Positions 12,501 through 24,256 are shown, counted from the first letter of the stretch. The stretch: 64,000 nucleotides of DNA from Fasciola hepatica (GCA_948099385.1 CANUEZ040000105.1:1933001-1997000), one strand, 5' to 3'. The notes: generated by a model from the letters alone, not told the origin. Numbers and translations: made by a program.

Positions 12501-12551
<51 letters not shown>
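12501..12551. repeat. (TA)n microsatellite, left LIR1 copy
   Basis: About 51 bp of uninterrupted TA. The copy in the opposite arm is about 8 bp shorter (20444-20486), so the two arms really are separate sequences. Confidence 0.97.
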
Positions 12552-12553
<2 letters not shown>

Positions 12554-13524
12554 AGAGATAGGAAGGAACCGACAGAGTGAGAACGGGTGTGCGCGTTCCT
12601 AGTAACAAATGATTCAATCATACAAAAATTGAAATTCTAGTTATTTTCATGACGAATAGTGACAGAGATATTTCATACATCATCAATTGAGCAGTGTTGT
12701 ACGCTTCACTTGTGGTCGAGTTTTGTATCGTTATAACATTCTCCTGTCTTCATCGGCCGATTAAATCTACCAAACTTGAACAAATTCAGTAAATATTCGC
12801 CACAATCTGCAGACCATCTGTGATAAGCAATTCGTAGACGAATATGAGAGCTGAATAGACAATCAGTGAACGGGCTGTTTTAACACACAAAACCGAAACA
12901 AATATGAACTATATTGAGTTTTGGTAATAGAATCGTTCCACGATTCATGCGAAACAGTCCCGATTCAGTGAGAATCGTGAGGGAAAATCTCGGTGATATG
13001 AAATGAGCAACTAAATGGATGAAAACAGAGACTACACATTAAAACGACACACTTGATGATATAATTCCGATATTTAGGACCATGATGTTTGGTACAATTT
13101 ATCACGTGAATTTGTGGGCCACTAATGTGGGCTGCATGTCAATGTTTAGGCAAATATTTTGGGACAAGAGGATCGTGAGCTGCAATTGTTCTCAGATTTG
13201 CCGTCGTCTGAAGGAAATGAGTTGGATTTCCGCGAAATCATTATACGATAAGTCCGAATCATTTTCATTCAGAATTTCGGACTAGCTGGATTGGTATCAA
13301 AATAAATCATGCAAAGCTATTTTATTATTGTTCAGGGACACGCGCATGTTTTCAAGATATATATGGAACATTCCATTTAGAAATAAAATGAGAATAATAA
13401 GCTTGTCATGTTATAACTTTGGAAGTTCAAATTCATTCGAATGGTACACAAATGAACTGATAACAAAAGATTCCTCAGGTTATCGGGTCGATCGGAATAT
13501 ATATGCAGATGAAGGAAAACGACA

Positions 13525-13596
13525 CTCCCACGCCGGGAGTCGAACCCGGGCCGCCTGGGTGAAAGCCAGGAATCCTAACCGCTAGACCACGTGGGA
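13525..13596 (-). tRNA. tRNA-Glu (anticodon TTC)
   Basis: 72 nt including the discriminator base. The acceptor stem TCCCACG/CGTGGGA is perfectly paired, with a D arm starting gtctagcggttagg, anticodon stem cctgg/ccagg with loop CTTTCAC (anticodon TTC), and T arm CCGGG TTCGACT CCCGG. The A box and B box are canonical for pol III. A T-rich stretch follows 3' (gtcgttttcc), giving a terminator. No intron and no encoded CCA, as expected for a eukaryotic nuclear gene. The identical gene is in the other LIR1 arm. Confidence 0.95.
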
Positions 13597-15009
13597 TGCC
13601 ACCTGAATCACAACTGCACAATCAGAAGCAACACTATAAAATCACTGTGTGCAATTCTCATCTTTTTCATCAACACACGACAGCGGTGCGACAGTTTGTT
13701 TGATTCAACATGCTCACTCAATGTGTAAGCGTGTGAATTCGTGCACACTGTATATGCCGGTTCATTCAACAGAATAGTATTCGACCAAGAATTTAAAAAG
13801 AATTATGTTGTGAGCAACTGATTGACCACATGACGTTATTCACATTGCTGTCTACAGATAACGGACGCTTACTTCCATCACTCACAATAGATCTTGTTTA
13901 CGGCGTTCATATCTTCACAAATATATTGATATGAACAACTTCTACTAAGGTTTTCATTTTCAGCTATCGTTTCGTGCATGAACAAGGATCTAGTTAGTAT
14001 TCGTTCGACAATCGACAGTCACAAAACTGGGATGACGAAATTGCCTCATTCACTTGATTTTTCATATAAGATGCGTGGTGATCATGACCAAATACTGGCC
14101 TACGAATTTATTGACTCAATTATCGTTAGTTAGTTATCTTGTTAGTTAGATAGTTCACAATCTGGATAGATATATGTATGATTGAGTCCTCGTGGTTCAC
14201 TTCGCGCGAGATGATATTCTGTGTAGTGTTTGAGCAGGTCACATGGTCACATGGTCACATGGTCGCATGTAGTCGTGTGTTGTTTAAGTTTTGTGCACGA
14301 GGACTACTGGTCATCGGTCATCGTTTTACAACTGCGTTGCATTTTTGTGCTGAACATTCCGTAACGTTTTCATTGAGCCTGTATTCTCTCCAAATTCATT
14401 CCAATTTTCGCTCTATCAACCACACCCCAGTCGTTCTCACAGAAGGAATCATACGTCATCAAATTATTGATAAATGTCGTCGATCTAGGGAGTTTCTCTA
14501 CTGAATCCATTTTCATGACGAACGATTGTGGTGAAACAGATTTCTCATTTACCTAACATGCTGCTAGAATGTTCTCCACTATCTCAGCAAAATACTGTCA
14601 GGGTAGTAGCGTGATCAATGAAGTCCCAATTTGGTGTTCAGATAGCACTCCTTTGCCTGCCCAGAATAAAGGACAAGCTTGGTCTTCGCGAAGCAGATCG
14701 ATCATTTGGCTGGCAGACAGTGCTTCATCGCTCAACCCGGGAACGAGGACAAGATTGGGACCATCGAAGCACAGTGATGGCCCAATCCCGGATCAATTGT
14801 TATCTGAACCGATCACATCTGAATCAGCCAATCGGTTTGCAATCAGATCAGCCAGCCACGAGAGGGGCATGTCAACGATAATTGAGTCAATAAATTCGTA
14901 GGCAAGTATTTGGTCATGACCACGATGCATCTTGTATGAATAATCTATTTTGTATCCAAGCTAAGCTGAGATGATTTGAAGAAAGAAGAGTCTTCGCAAT
15001 GGAATCACC

Positions 15010-15462
15010 GGGACAGAACAGAACAAAATCAAACTACCATCAGCAGTGGCAGTGGTAGCAGCGGCCTCCTCGTCTAAATCATAACCATCCAGATGGACAA
15101 GTTATAACAAAAACATCTTTGTCGTTCGGACCACTGTCGTCATTATATTCGCCATCGTGATTCTTTTCATCGAAATCCGTTGATTTTTCTCCATCATTTG
15201 AATCATTTGAATCATTATCTTCCCATTTGGTAACTTAGTTTTGCAAGTTTTCTGCATAAGTGAACAGTTGACGGATCTCATCTAGTATGACATGCGAGGA
15301 TGATAGAGGATCTCGCCATTCTTGTTTAGCATCTGTGGTATAAAAGCAGCTAGAGTTGATGAAGTTACTGTGATCAGATTGAGAAACATTTCGGTCGCGT
15401 TTTCCTCTAGCTCGTTCTTTCCGCATTGGGGACAGTTTCACCTTGGAATTCCAAATACATCA
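15010..15462 (-). pseudogene. Coding-like acidic sequence interrupted by a stop and a frame change
   Basis: Read on the minus strand, an open stretch of about 75 codons (15462 to 15238) with a basic start (MRKERARGKRDRN) ends in a TAA. The same frame then continues with an unusually protein-like acidic segment (WEDNDSNDSNDGEKSTDFDE and on) down to about 15110. A second acidic segment (LDEEAAATTATADGS) follows one frame over near 15050. The continuity of composition across the stop suggests one broken coding region. Alternatively, very small introns could bridge the breaks. No family was recognised. Confidence 0.35.
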
Positions 15463-15773
15463 TGTGATGTGATGAATCCGTGAATCGCATCCACGAATGC
15501 TACATGGCTTAGTCTGTCCGTGGTAAACAACAATGGAGTGATCGTTTATATCTGCATGTGTAAATAATCCCTTTTGTGACAAATGACCCCCAATCTACTC
15601 ACATCACTCAATCAAATGACGAGAAATGCATTAGTACACCCAACTTCGTCTATCAAATTTGTGAATGAACGATTCTGGTTTCGTTCTGTTTTCCTCCTAT
15701 AAACGTTCTTCCAAATAGACTCCCTATGATTGAGCGGTATGGGAAATTATTTAACATTGTCTAAGAGTAAATT

Positions 15774-15850
15774 ACTGGTGGTAGTCAAACGGTTATCATC
15801 GTCAACCTTTGACAATAACGACCTGGGTTCGATTATGGCCACTGCCGGTC
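15774..15850 (+). repeat. tRNA-like / SINE-like sequence
   Basis: An A-box-like segment (tggtagtcaaacggtta), an anticodon-arm-like hairpin (gtcaacctttgac) and a B-box-like segment (ctgggttcgattatgg) occur at tRNA-like spacing. The acceptor stem is not convincing, so a SINE head or pseudo-tRNA is more likely than a working gene. Confidence 0.4.
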
Positions 15851-17024
15851 ACTTTATCATTTGACAGCCATCCATCAGCCTTTGCCCTTCCTTGAATTAT
15901 TGCACTTTAATATATACACAATAAAAAAGAAAGATAATGAAAAGTGTATTTTGGTATCCATTACATTTCAATGAATAAGCTTACCCCCATTCCCACTGCA
16001 CTGCACTCCACCCACACCACAAACACTCACAGTGATGAAACCATCCACATTTTCAACAGGGAGCGATTGAATTTCAATCTGTGAATAGAATCAACGGGTT
16101 ATTCGGTTCGTTCGTCACTGAATAATAACTGAAATTCAGTAGAATATTAGAATAGGTCAATCTGTTTGGCTCAACTTTTGAGAATAATTGGGATCATATT
16201 GCAAATATTTCAGCCTGACGGGTGAATGATCTTTCTCGAAACACTTTGTCATGTCGTCTCGAAATATAGTTGTTATTCTGCAAAAAAAATCGAAGAATGC
16301 TCACTCGAATATTTTTTTCGAAATGAACATGTAACATTGTGTCCCATTCATGCAATTGATAAGAATTAGGAGAAAGCAAAATTCCCTGGTTGCAAGAGTT
16401 TCATTTAATTACCTCACGTTGTGCATGACAAATCATTTGGAATAATAAATACAATGAGAATGGTATGACACATAAAACAACTAACAGTGATTTCAGTATT
16501 ATAATTGAACATCAACCTGACAGTATATGAAGGCTTAAGGATTAGGCGAACAGGTGATGAAAATGGGATTGTGCGGCTAAAGCCAGTGGCAAACAAACTG
16601 CAGGATTTTCGTGCGCGTTTATAAGGGCTTTTCCTACGTGATCAGTGTGGTTCACTTGAATGCGCCCAGCCTTTGCTTTGGATTGTGTAATGGTGCATAC
16701 TGATCGGAAACCAACATATCATGCCAGGAGTTCACAATGAATGCTCCCTAGTTCTTGTGTGTGTGTGGACTTGCACTTGCCAGCATAATCACGTGCCCAA
16801 AACTGTTGTTGGTTAATCGGTGCGTGATTCGTGTTTTGTTCAATTCAGCGTTTGAAGATTTCATATTCGTGTTATCCGGTTCGAGGGACGGAATATATTT
16901 CTTCCCTTTACCGACGTTGCTTTGTGAACAGATCACGTAATATCACTCTGAATAACTTCGTCATTTCAACGCGATGTCTTTTGAGTGTACATTCTTCGCG
17001 AAAGATGATTCCTATTCCGATTTC

Positions 17025-17327
17025 CTACAGACATGTTTATGAACTGAGTTGGTGTTTCCAAAGACCATTTCCATATGTGGTCGGCATCGTTTTGAGCGAA
17101 ATACTGTCATATTTTACCAATGTTGTTGTTATTGCAATTTCCAGTGAACCGGTAGACAAAACACGGAATATCAAAATCAATGAGTGGTTTGCACGAATTT
17201 CCTTGTGTGATTCAGTAGGAAGAAGCTTAAGTTATGGTACCGTTGCTTTTAAATCTGATACATCCATAATCAAGATAACATGTATATGGCTACTTCCTTC
17301 TGTGTTGGAGAAAACCAGAAATAATTA
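17025..17327 (+). CDS. Candidate exon, first of two related blocks in the LIR1 spacer
   Basis: A strong acceptor (cctattccgatttcctacag, ending near 17028) opens a frame of about 100 codons ending in TAA near 17327. It contains FPYVVGIVLSEILSYFT and later VDKTRNIKINEWF. A second block about 490 bp downstream (17530-17745) aligns to it in the same frame with matching spacing (ILSxxxxYF, then VDxTRxI). Similarity kept at the protein level argues that the ancestor was coding. No known domain was identified. Whether it is an active exon or a relic cannot be told from sequence alone. Confidence 0.35.
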
Positions 17328-17529
17328 AATTGTTTAGATTATTGGTTTTCGTGCACAGAGGTGAATATTTATCTACTCAGTCAGTGTATTCCTGCCACAT
17401 GCAGTCGGTATTAGATTCTGATTGTGTATTTGCACTGTGAATAACTACACCAGGTCAACTCGGTTCCGTTTTGAGAGGTAATCCTTCACGGTATCCGATA
17501 TCTGTTTCTTACGGTTATTTGGATTTTAA

Positions 17530-17745
17530 TATGAACAGATTCCCTACGTGCACAAACCACTTCGGGATATTTTGGAAAACATTTTGAGCCGAATACCGTT
17601 CTATTTTATCAAAAGACGTATCATCGCAACTGCAAATAAACTGGTAGACAACACGCGAGACATCACGATCATTGAGGATTTCAGAATGGATGAGGAGTAT
17701 TTGATCATTAGTAGCTTGCATCACTTGCCAGTCAAAATTGATTGA
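17530..17745 (+). CDS. Candidate exon, second of two related blocks in the LIR1 spacer
   Basis: Open frame from about 17530 to the stop at 17743-17745, starting IPYVHKPLRDILENILSR after an AG (tatgaacag). It aligns with the block at 17025-17327: ILENILSRIPFYF against IVLSEILSYFT, and LVDNTRDITI against PVDKTRNIKI. Nucleotide similarity is visible but low (roughly two thirds over the best part), so the duplication is old. The IPYV start recalls the linker upstream of GIY-YIG domains in PLEs, but nothing else supports that. Product unknown. Confidence 0.35.
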   Translation, partial: YEQIPYVHKPLRDILENILSRIPFYFIKRRIIATANKLVDNTRDITIIEDFRMDEEYLIISSLHHLPVKID

Positions 17746-19399
17746 GAGTGGAGCTTAAATTATGATTTGTGTGCCTGAGAATTGAATGCATCTTCAAACA
17801 ATACGGAACGTATGATTACTTACTCCAATTTCGTCGTCTGCATGAGCATCAGTTTGCATCACGATTTCCTGTGGTGTCTGACGACAATTTATCAAACTAA
17901 TAATGAAGAAAGATTTCCAAATAAAATGATTCTCACTTGTTTACTTAATCTACAAAGCATTTCTGAACGCACCATACTTATGGGGCGCCGGTGCAAATCC
18001 ATAACACGAGGAAAAATGACCAAATTGAGTTGAATTTCTACGGATTTCGTGTTGTATATACATTTGTTTGCTCGTGAATCAGGCTGCAAATCATGAGAAA
18101 TCAGAGGAGAACTGACAGTTACTGGAATCAATTCACAATTTATTGACCCATGAGGTCAATTTCCACTGCATTGCTCCTCGTTTCTGATATGCAGTACCGG
18201 TTCAATATTTGGAAGAGGCTTCCAATTTGAGTATGGGAGATGGGGAAATGATCGACTGGGCACAGTTTGAATCCAAAAGAGCACACGTCTGCAATTCCAT
18301 CGTGGAACACCACGGGTCACTCCATTTATTGGGAAATCATTTGCGTTACTGGCTGATCTGAGTGGATTCATTTTTGAAAGCTTTTCGAATTATTCACATA
18401 AAACAAATGAGTGCGTGAATCGTTAAACGATGCAAATTACATGTAGCATCTTTAACTATCCGGTGAGTTTGAACTCTGCGGTCAAGGTGCTGTATATGAT
18501 CGTGCTGCAACAATTACACGCGAGGAAAAAGGATAAACAATTGTCCTTTAACAATCGAGGTAATAAAATGATAATAATGGGAAGTAGTGACATGTTCATT
18601 GCATAGAACATTCCACTGAATCCATTCCGACAGGTGTTACGAGTCCACGATGCGCGTGGCTTTACTTACCAACTGCGTGCTGATTTTTGCCCCATCTTAT
18701 GCCGTGAATTTGTTTCATGATGGTTAGTATGGAGGTGTGAGTGGGAAATGACGGTTATTCATGCAATGCCGTGTACAAATGATTATGTTCTGATTTGATA
18801 CAACTGCCGTCACATGAGGTGATACGTGAATTCTCAAGACACGCTAATGTGTTTAATCGTGTTAGTTGAAAACGGTTTATCGATGTCACCATTGTGACAA
18901 CGATCTTGGTCACTGGTCTGAACTGCACTGCTAAATGTTTAAGTGAATGAGGCATTTTCGTCATCCCAGTTTTGTGACTGTCGATTGTCGAACGAATACT
19001 AACTAGATCCTTGTTCATGCACGAAACGATAGCTGAAAATGAAAACCTTAGTAGAAGTTGTTCATATCAATATATTTGTGAAGATATGAACGCCGTAAAC
19101 AAGATCTATTGTGAGTGATGGAAGTAAGCGTCCGTTATCTGTAGACAGCAATGTGAATAACGTCATGTGGTCAATCAGTTGCTCACAACATAATTCTTTT
19201 TAAATTCTTGGTCGAATACTATTCTGTTGAATGAACCGGTATATACAGTGTGCACGAATTCACACGCTTACACATTGAGTGAACATGTTGAATCAAACAA
19301 ACTGTCGCACCGCTGTCGTGTGTTGATGAAAAAGATGAGAATTGCACACAGTGATTTTATAGTGTTGCTTCTGATTGTGCAGTTGTGATTCAGGTGGCA

Positions 19400-19471
19400 T
19401 CCCACGTGGTCTAGCGGTTAGGATTCCTGGCTTTCACCCAGGCGGCCCGGGTTCGACTCCCGGCGTGGGAG
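19400..19471 (+). tRNA. tRNA-Glu (anticodon TTC)
   Basis: Identical to the gene at 13525-13596 in the left arm, here on the plus strand. The full cloverleaf is present: acceptor TCCCACG/CGTGGGA, anticodon loop CTTTCAC and T arm CCGGG TTCGACT CCCGG. A TTTT follows at about 19476-19479 and would terminate pol III. The two genes diverge in orientation, pointing inward toward neither spacer end in particular but mirrored about the palindrome centre. Confidence 0.95.
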
Positions 19472-20442
19472 TGTCGTTTTCCTTCATCTGCATATATATT
19501 CCGATCGACCCGATAACCTGAGGAATCTTTTGTTATCAGTTCATTTGTGTACCATTCGAATGAATTTGAACTTCCAAAGTTATAACATGACAAGCTTATT
19601 ATTCTCATTTTATTTCTAAATGGAATGTTCCATATATATCTTGAAAACATGCGCGTGTCCCTGAACAATAATAAAATAGCTTTGCATGATTTATTTTGAT
19701 ACCAATCCAGCTAGTCCGAAATTCTGAATGAAAATGATTCGGACTTATCGTATAATGATTTCGCGGAAATCCAACTCATTTCCTTCAGACGACGGCAAAT
19801 CTGAGAACAATTGCAGCTCACGATCCTCTTGTCCCAAAATATTTGCCTAAACATTGACATGCAGTCCACATTAGTGGCCCACAAATTCACGTGATAAATT
19901 GTACCAAACATCGTGGTCCTACATATCGGAATTATATCATCAAGTGTGTCGTTTTAATGTGTAGTCTCTGTTTTCATCCATTTAGTTGCTCATTTCATAT
20001 CACCGAGATTTTCCCTCACGATTCTCACTGAATCGGGACTGTTTCGCATGAATCGTGGAACGATTCTATTACCAAAACTCAATATAGTTCATATTTGTTT
20101 CGGTTTTGTGTGTTAAAACAGCCCGTTCACTGATTGTCTATTCAGCTCTCATATTCGTCTACGAATTGCTTATCACAGATGGTCTGCAGATTGTGGCGAA
20201 TATTTACTGAATTTGTTCAAGTTTGGTAGATTTAATCGGCCGATGAAGACAGGAGAATGTTATAACGATACAAAACTCGACCACAAGTGAAGCGTACAAC
20301 ACTGCTCAATTGATGATGTATGAAATATCTCTGTCACTATTCGTCATGAAAATAACTAGAATTTCAATTTTTGTATGATTGAATCATTTGTTACTAGGAA
20401 CGCGCACACCCGTTCTCACTCTGTCGGTTCCTTCCTATCTCT

Positions 20443-20443
<1 letters not shown>

Positions 20444-20486
<43 letters not shown>
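20444..20486. repeat. (TA)n microsatellite, right LIR1 copy
   Basis: About 43 bp of TA, the mirrored counterpart of the 51-bp tract at 12501. Confidence 0.97.
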
Positions 20487-20489
<3 letters not shown>

Positions 20490-22217
20490 GTTTTAACTTA
20501 TCGCTTCACTGCTATTCGGCTCCAGGCTGTCCGTAATCACTATTCCCAATCCGACCCCTAGGACAGTGAACAAAGCGAATCAAAAATATTGGTGGTTTTG
20601 CCTATTGCTCATTCACTTCGTATATTTTTGTTTGTCAAAGCAGAAAAACAATCCGACAATTTTGCGTCCATATTTGTCATAAGTTTTGCACACAAATACA
20701 TTTATGTTTTCTAAATACTATTATTTGGAATTGGGGGTTTTCAACTGTGCGCACAAATATTTCGAATGGAGCAAAACCTTAAGTGGATTCATTTGAGTAA
20801 GGTTCAATAAATTGTAATATATCATTCTCAAGGGAGTTTTCAATCGGATGGAATTTCAAAATGTTTTTGGTAAAATCGGATATTTCGCTTATGTATTACT
20901 GACAGAGTTGTAGTATAGTGTTATTCGAACTAAGCATATTGTTGTCTGCACTGTGAATAGGAAGGATAACAACAACCACTTGCTTAACGAGAAAGGAGAA
21001 GGACGGGCTTTGTTTTATCCAGCGGATCGAATCAGATCTAATGTGACGTCTGTCAACGCAATTCTATGTCCTGATTTAGGAGCTTTAACTCATGCTTCTA
21101 GAATGTCATGCAGACACTCATTGTGCATCTGGTTTAACCCACTTGCCCACAATCATCAATGCACTGAGTCACAACGGGGAATCACACAGTGAATGCAGGA
21201 TTGTAAGTTCCACATATTATCCTTTAGTCATTCCGGCTGACTTTTCAAGACTAGTGACAATTTATCCCTAAATAACATAGTACATATCCATGCGTCCGTG
21301 GGAACCGTTTCTCATTGAATCTCTTCCTTATATCTCCCACTAAAATCAAGGGTGAGTTTGAACTATAGAAGAGGGAGATGTCCTTGTGTAAAATGAATGA
21401 TTTCATTATCTGTTGAGTATTGGTAAAATCCTGACCATTGAAAACGACAAACGGGGTTAGGAGTTAGTTCTATTAGAATCACTTCAGGGATTATTCAGAC
21501 AATAACCTCCTTTTCGATTATGGTTCCTCAGACAGTGGGTTTTTAGTAGTGCCATACGGTGGCAATTCACCCTTCTGAAAGCTGCTAAACGACCACATCT
21601 TTCAACTTCCAGAAACAATGGGACAGCTCTTTATGATAAACGAAGACCAGATTCACCTATCAAACAAACATTTATGGATAATATTTTTAGATGTGTTCAC
21701 GTAGTCTAAGCATTCAAGTGGTCTACAGAATTCTGTTTTGTACGTTGCATTTCGATGTCGATTAGCAAAAGCTCCTCGTTCGACTTCAGTTTTGCAAAAA
21801 TGACAACATTAGCGTGTGAAATAAACTGTATATGCTGCTGTGAATTATCAGGTTAGCCAAGTTACCATTGCAATATTTTCTGTTCCTTGACCATATGTAT
21901 AAAGTGTAAGTGGATTGTGGGGTATCCATATTCACCTTGTCAATAATCATTCACCACGTCAAGGACGAGTTTAATCGGTAAATGTGAATCATTCGAGTTA
22001 CCGAATTGCAGATAATGCAACGCGGATCGCATTGTGTGATGACACTGAAATTCTTGTATTCTACCTGAGAAAATCGAGATGAACGATTCTGCCAATATTC
22101 ATATCTAGTCAGTGCTAGTCCTATTCTATGCTGTTAATTATATAAAATCGATCTGAATTCATGGTTTTGACTGATTTTCACTCTTTTTCACAGTCTAAAT
22201 CTCTGTGTGAAATGTAA

Positions 22218-22288
22218 GTCTCTTGCTGGGAGACGGACTCGTGCCGGCTGGGTGACAGCCAGGAACCCTAACCACTAGACCACGAGAA
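22218..22288 (-). pseudogene. tRNA-Glu-like pseudogene, mirror copy
   Basis: Reverse complement of the degenerate sequence at 10699-10770, with the same GTC in the anticodon position and the same eroded T arm. The first bases differ (ttctcgtgg instead of tccctcgtgg), so it lies where arm similarity begins to fall. Confidence 0.7.
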
Positions 22289-22535
22289 CACACGCCGGGG
22301 CATAGCAGCACTATTGAAGACCACATTGCAAAATAGATTTATTCAATTTTTTTGTACTCAATGATATACCTCTCGAATATATTAGTCATTCAACAGAATA
22401 TATTCAACTGTAATTTTTACCTGTTTTTATGTGACAGTTTACTCGACGTTTGTAAACAAATCCTTTGTATTCAGTACCGAGACCACATGACAATTAACAC
22501 ATTACATTCTACTGACTAGTCGTCCGTCTGTGTTG

Positions 22536-22840
22536 CAATCTAAGGTGTATCGTGACAGCTTTTTCACATAGTATTGCGACGAAATATATTGTTGCCAGCC
22601 ATTCGAAATGAATCAGTTCCTTATAAATGTTTGAGTGTCTGGTAAGGAATGAGCAAGAACTGTATTATATATTTGCTTCCACCGATATAAACTTCACTCA
22701 CGTAGTGACACATCGAGGGTTTCAATTGCGAACAGCAGACTGTCAAACAGAGCATTGAGAAACATACGTTTTTGTGCATGTAACGTCGATCTCGAAGTAG
22801 GTATTTCGTTCTTCGTTATTTGAAGTTGATTGATTCTGAA
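22536..22840. other. Junction between LIR1 and LIR2
   Basis: About 305 bp of sequence separating the two large inverted repeats. No gene, tandem repeat or terminal inverted repeat was seen in it. Confidence 0.7.
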
Positions 22841-22841
22841 T

Positions 22842-23090
22842 GTCTGCTTTTTCTACTTCGGAGAACGTGTTCTAATGTCCAAGAAATTCATCGAGGAATT
22901 CAACCAGTGTGCACGACGCGTTTGGGCGATCCAAAGCCAGAGCAAGATTGGTAGTAAATTGACGAGATGGAATGTTATTTCAAATGGTATCAATGCCCAC
23001 CTCACTTTTGATAATACATTTATTATAAAACTGTTTACCTTGAGCCTTTACGATTCACTAGTGCAGGTTGTAAACACTGATATCCAATGA
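22842..23090 (+). other. Open frame at the outer end of the LIR2 arm, unidentified
   Basis: About 80 codons with a well-mixed translation (for example SKKFIEEFNQCARRVWAIQS) ending at a TGA. The mirrored copy near 38540-38787 has frame-breaking changes in its first 50 bp but is otherwise similar. No family was recognised. It could be part of a decayed element or an old exon. Confidence 0.25.
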
Positions 23091-23689
23091 GGACCCAAAG
23101 CAAGAATGTCAACTTCTGAGTACCTCTTCGGGACGTTAATTGAAGCTCACGTTTACCTAAGTATGAATCCCAGTTACGTAAATGCACGCAACGGTGATGC
23201 TTTCAATCGTGTGAAGAACTAATCAATCCAGTAGTCAATCCATTCCATGCAATCTTAGTAGAAAGAATAAAAAAAAATTATACGCTAGCGGAAAAATGGA
23301 TATGAAAAGACAAAACCTACTCTGGACACAAGTAAATTATACCAAAGTGTAAGTTAGTCCATTATTCGAAGACATCCAAACATCAGATAGAATCTCTGGA
23401 AACAATAGGTAATTAGAACGATAGTTTCCACCCATTCTTTGATCTTTTCATCATATATAGAAAACACGAATAGCGAACAAGCTCGTATTCGGTAACATCA
23501 TCCTAGTGGCTAATACAGTTACATTTATAGGTTAGAAATGCATAAACTATGAACCAGGTCTGTGTGCTAAAGTTTGATTGGATGGTCATCAAAGTTGGTG
23601 TTGCGTAGTTAGGAAGGATAGGAGGGGAAATGTTGTTGTTTCGTGATTGGGAAAGGGGCCCGTGAAACAATGAACAAGGGTTTTGGGGA

Positions 23690-24256
23690 TTATCCATTTC
23701 CGGTTTGAACCAAAGGGTCAACGTATGGGTCACACTGAGCTCCATGGTCGGTCTCGGATCGCGGCCAGGGTAGTTTGAGTGCTTTAACGAAACGTTTCTG
23801 AGAACAAAGCGATGGATTGAATAATCTGATCGCCACAGCCTCTGCCGTTGCTAGATGTTGTTTTTGAGCGGCTTTCGGCGCATTCGTAGGGACTCTGCAG
23901 ACTATTTTGCACGCATTGTCGTTTACGTGATGTCCAGTGTCTGCGAGGTGCGCCACAATCGCGCTGGTGATGGATTTTCTGTTTCCCGTCGACAGCCAAT
24001 TTGGTTTGTGCTCTTTGATCCTTTGTGATAGTTGCCGTGTCGTTCTACCTATATAGCTTGCCGAACATGAGCAAACAAACGAATAGGTTAGCATGGATGA
24101 GGTGAGGACAGGTAACTTGTCTTTTAGGTTCGTCGAGATCACTGGTCGACTGGTGAAGTGGGCACGCAGTGTAGCAGCGGGAAAGGTGCGAGCGATCGCC
24201 TTTTCCAAGCGTCTTATTAGTAACTCGCTTTGATCTTGCTTGTATGCGCGGGTAGT
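23690..24256 (-). pseudogene. PLE GIY-YIG endonuclease fragment (5'-truncated), LIR2 left copy
   Basis: The frame is open from a TAG at about 24257 down to the stop at 23690, with no ATG at its head. It encodes the C-terminal endonuclease part of a Penelope-like element: the YSFVCSCSASYIGRTTRQL segment has the paired Y-x-F/YIG core, the conserved Arg right after YIG, and an EH pair 12 residues later. The family-typical LADTGH and TAEAVAIRLF segments follow. It aligns along its whole length with the endonuclease of the element at 44.0 kb. No reverse transcriptase sequence lies upstream, so the copy was cut at its 5' end, as is usual for elements inserted by target-primed reverse transcription. 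The frame is still open, so decay is recent or slowed by exchange between the arms. Confidence 0.8.

Larger units (their letters stand above)
10465..14055 (+). repeat. LIR1 left arm (large inverted repeat, about 3.6 kb)
   Basis: The sequence recurs in reverse complement at 18941-22535. Landmarks pair in mirror order: a degenerate tRNA-like sequence at 10699 with 22288, a TA microsatellite at 12501 with 20486, and a tRNA-Glu gene at 13525-13596 with 19400-19471. The inner end is sharp: the arms match up to the sequence gcctcattcactt and then diverge. By eye, differences inside the arm are rare. Toward the outer end (10465-10580) substitutions and a small insertion become frequent. Apart from the tRNA gene the arm holds only short mirrored frames (for example 11796-12035, the same in both arms) with no recognisable product. 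Confidence 0.95.
14056..18940. other. LIR1 spacer (unique sequence between the arms)
   Basis: About 4.9 kb that is not mirrored. It contains a 9-bp tandem repeat (cacatggt units, about 14239-14268), a slightly GC-richer patch at 14600-14880 open in two frames, a broken acidic coding-like sequence on the minus strand near 15.0-15.46 kb, a tRNA-like sequence at 15774, and two related coding-like blocks at 17.0 and 17.5 kb, each listed separately. In the rest (15.9-16.8 kb and 17.8-18.9 kb) I see only short frames. Confidence 0.85.
18941..22535 (-). repeat. LIR1 right arm
   Basis: Reverse complement of 10465-14055. Visible differences include single substitutions (for example gtggactgcatg against gtgggctgcatg near 19860), a shorter TA tract, and a small change at the degenerate tRNA-like sequence (gtgtgttctcgtgg against gtgtgtccctcgtgg). 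The last 100 bp or so (22430-22535) align only imperfectly to the left arm, with an insertion of about 14 bp. Confidence 0.95.

Noticed and set aside
12427..12621. Frames with long Ile-Tyr runs (also at 20379 and 51774)
   Set aside because: By-products of TA dinucleotide tracts.
14618..14881. 87-codon frame in a GC-richer patch as a gene
   Set aside because: Two frames are open over the same stretch, there is no motif and no splice support; it may be an unnamed repeat fragment.
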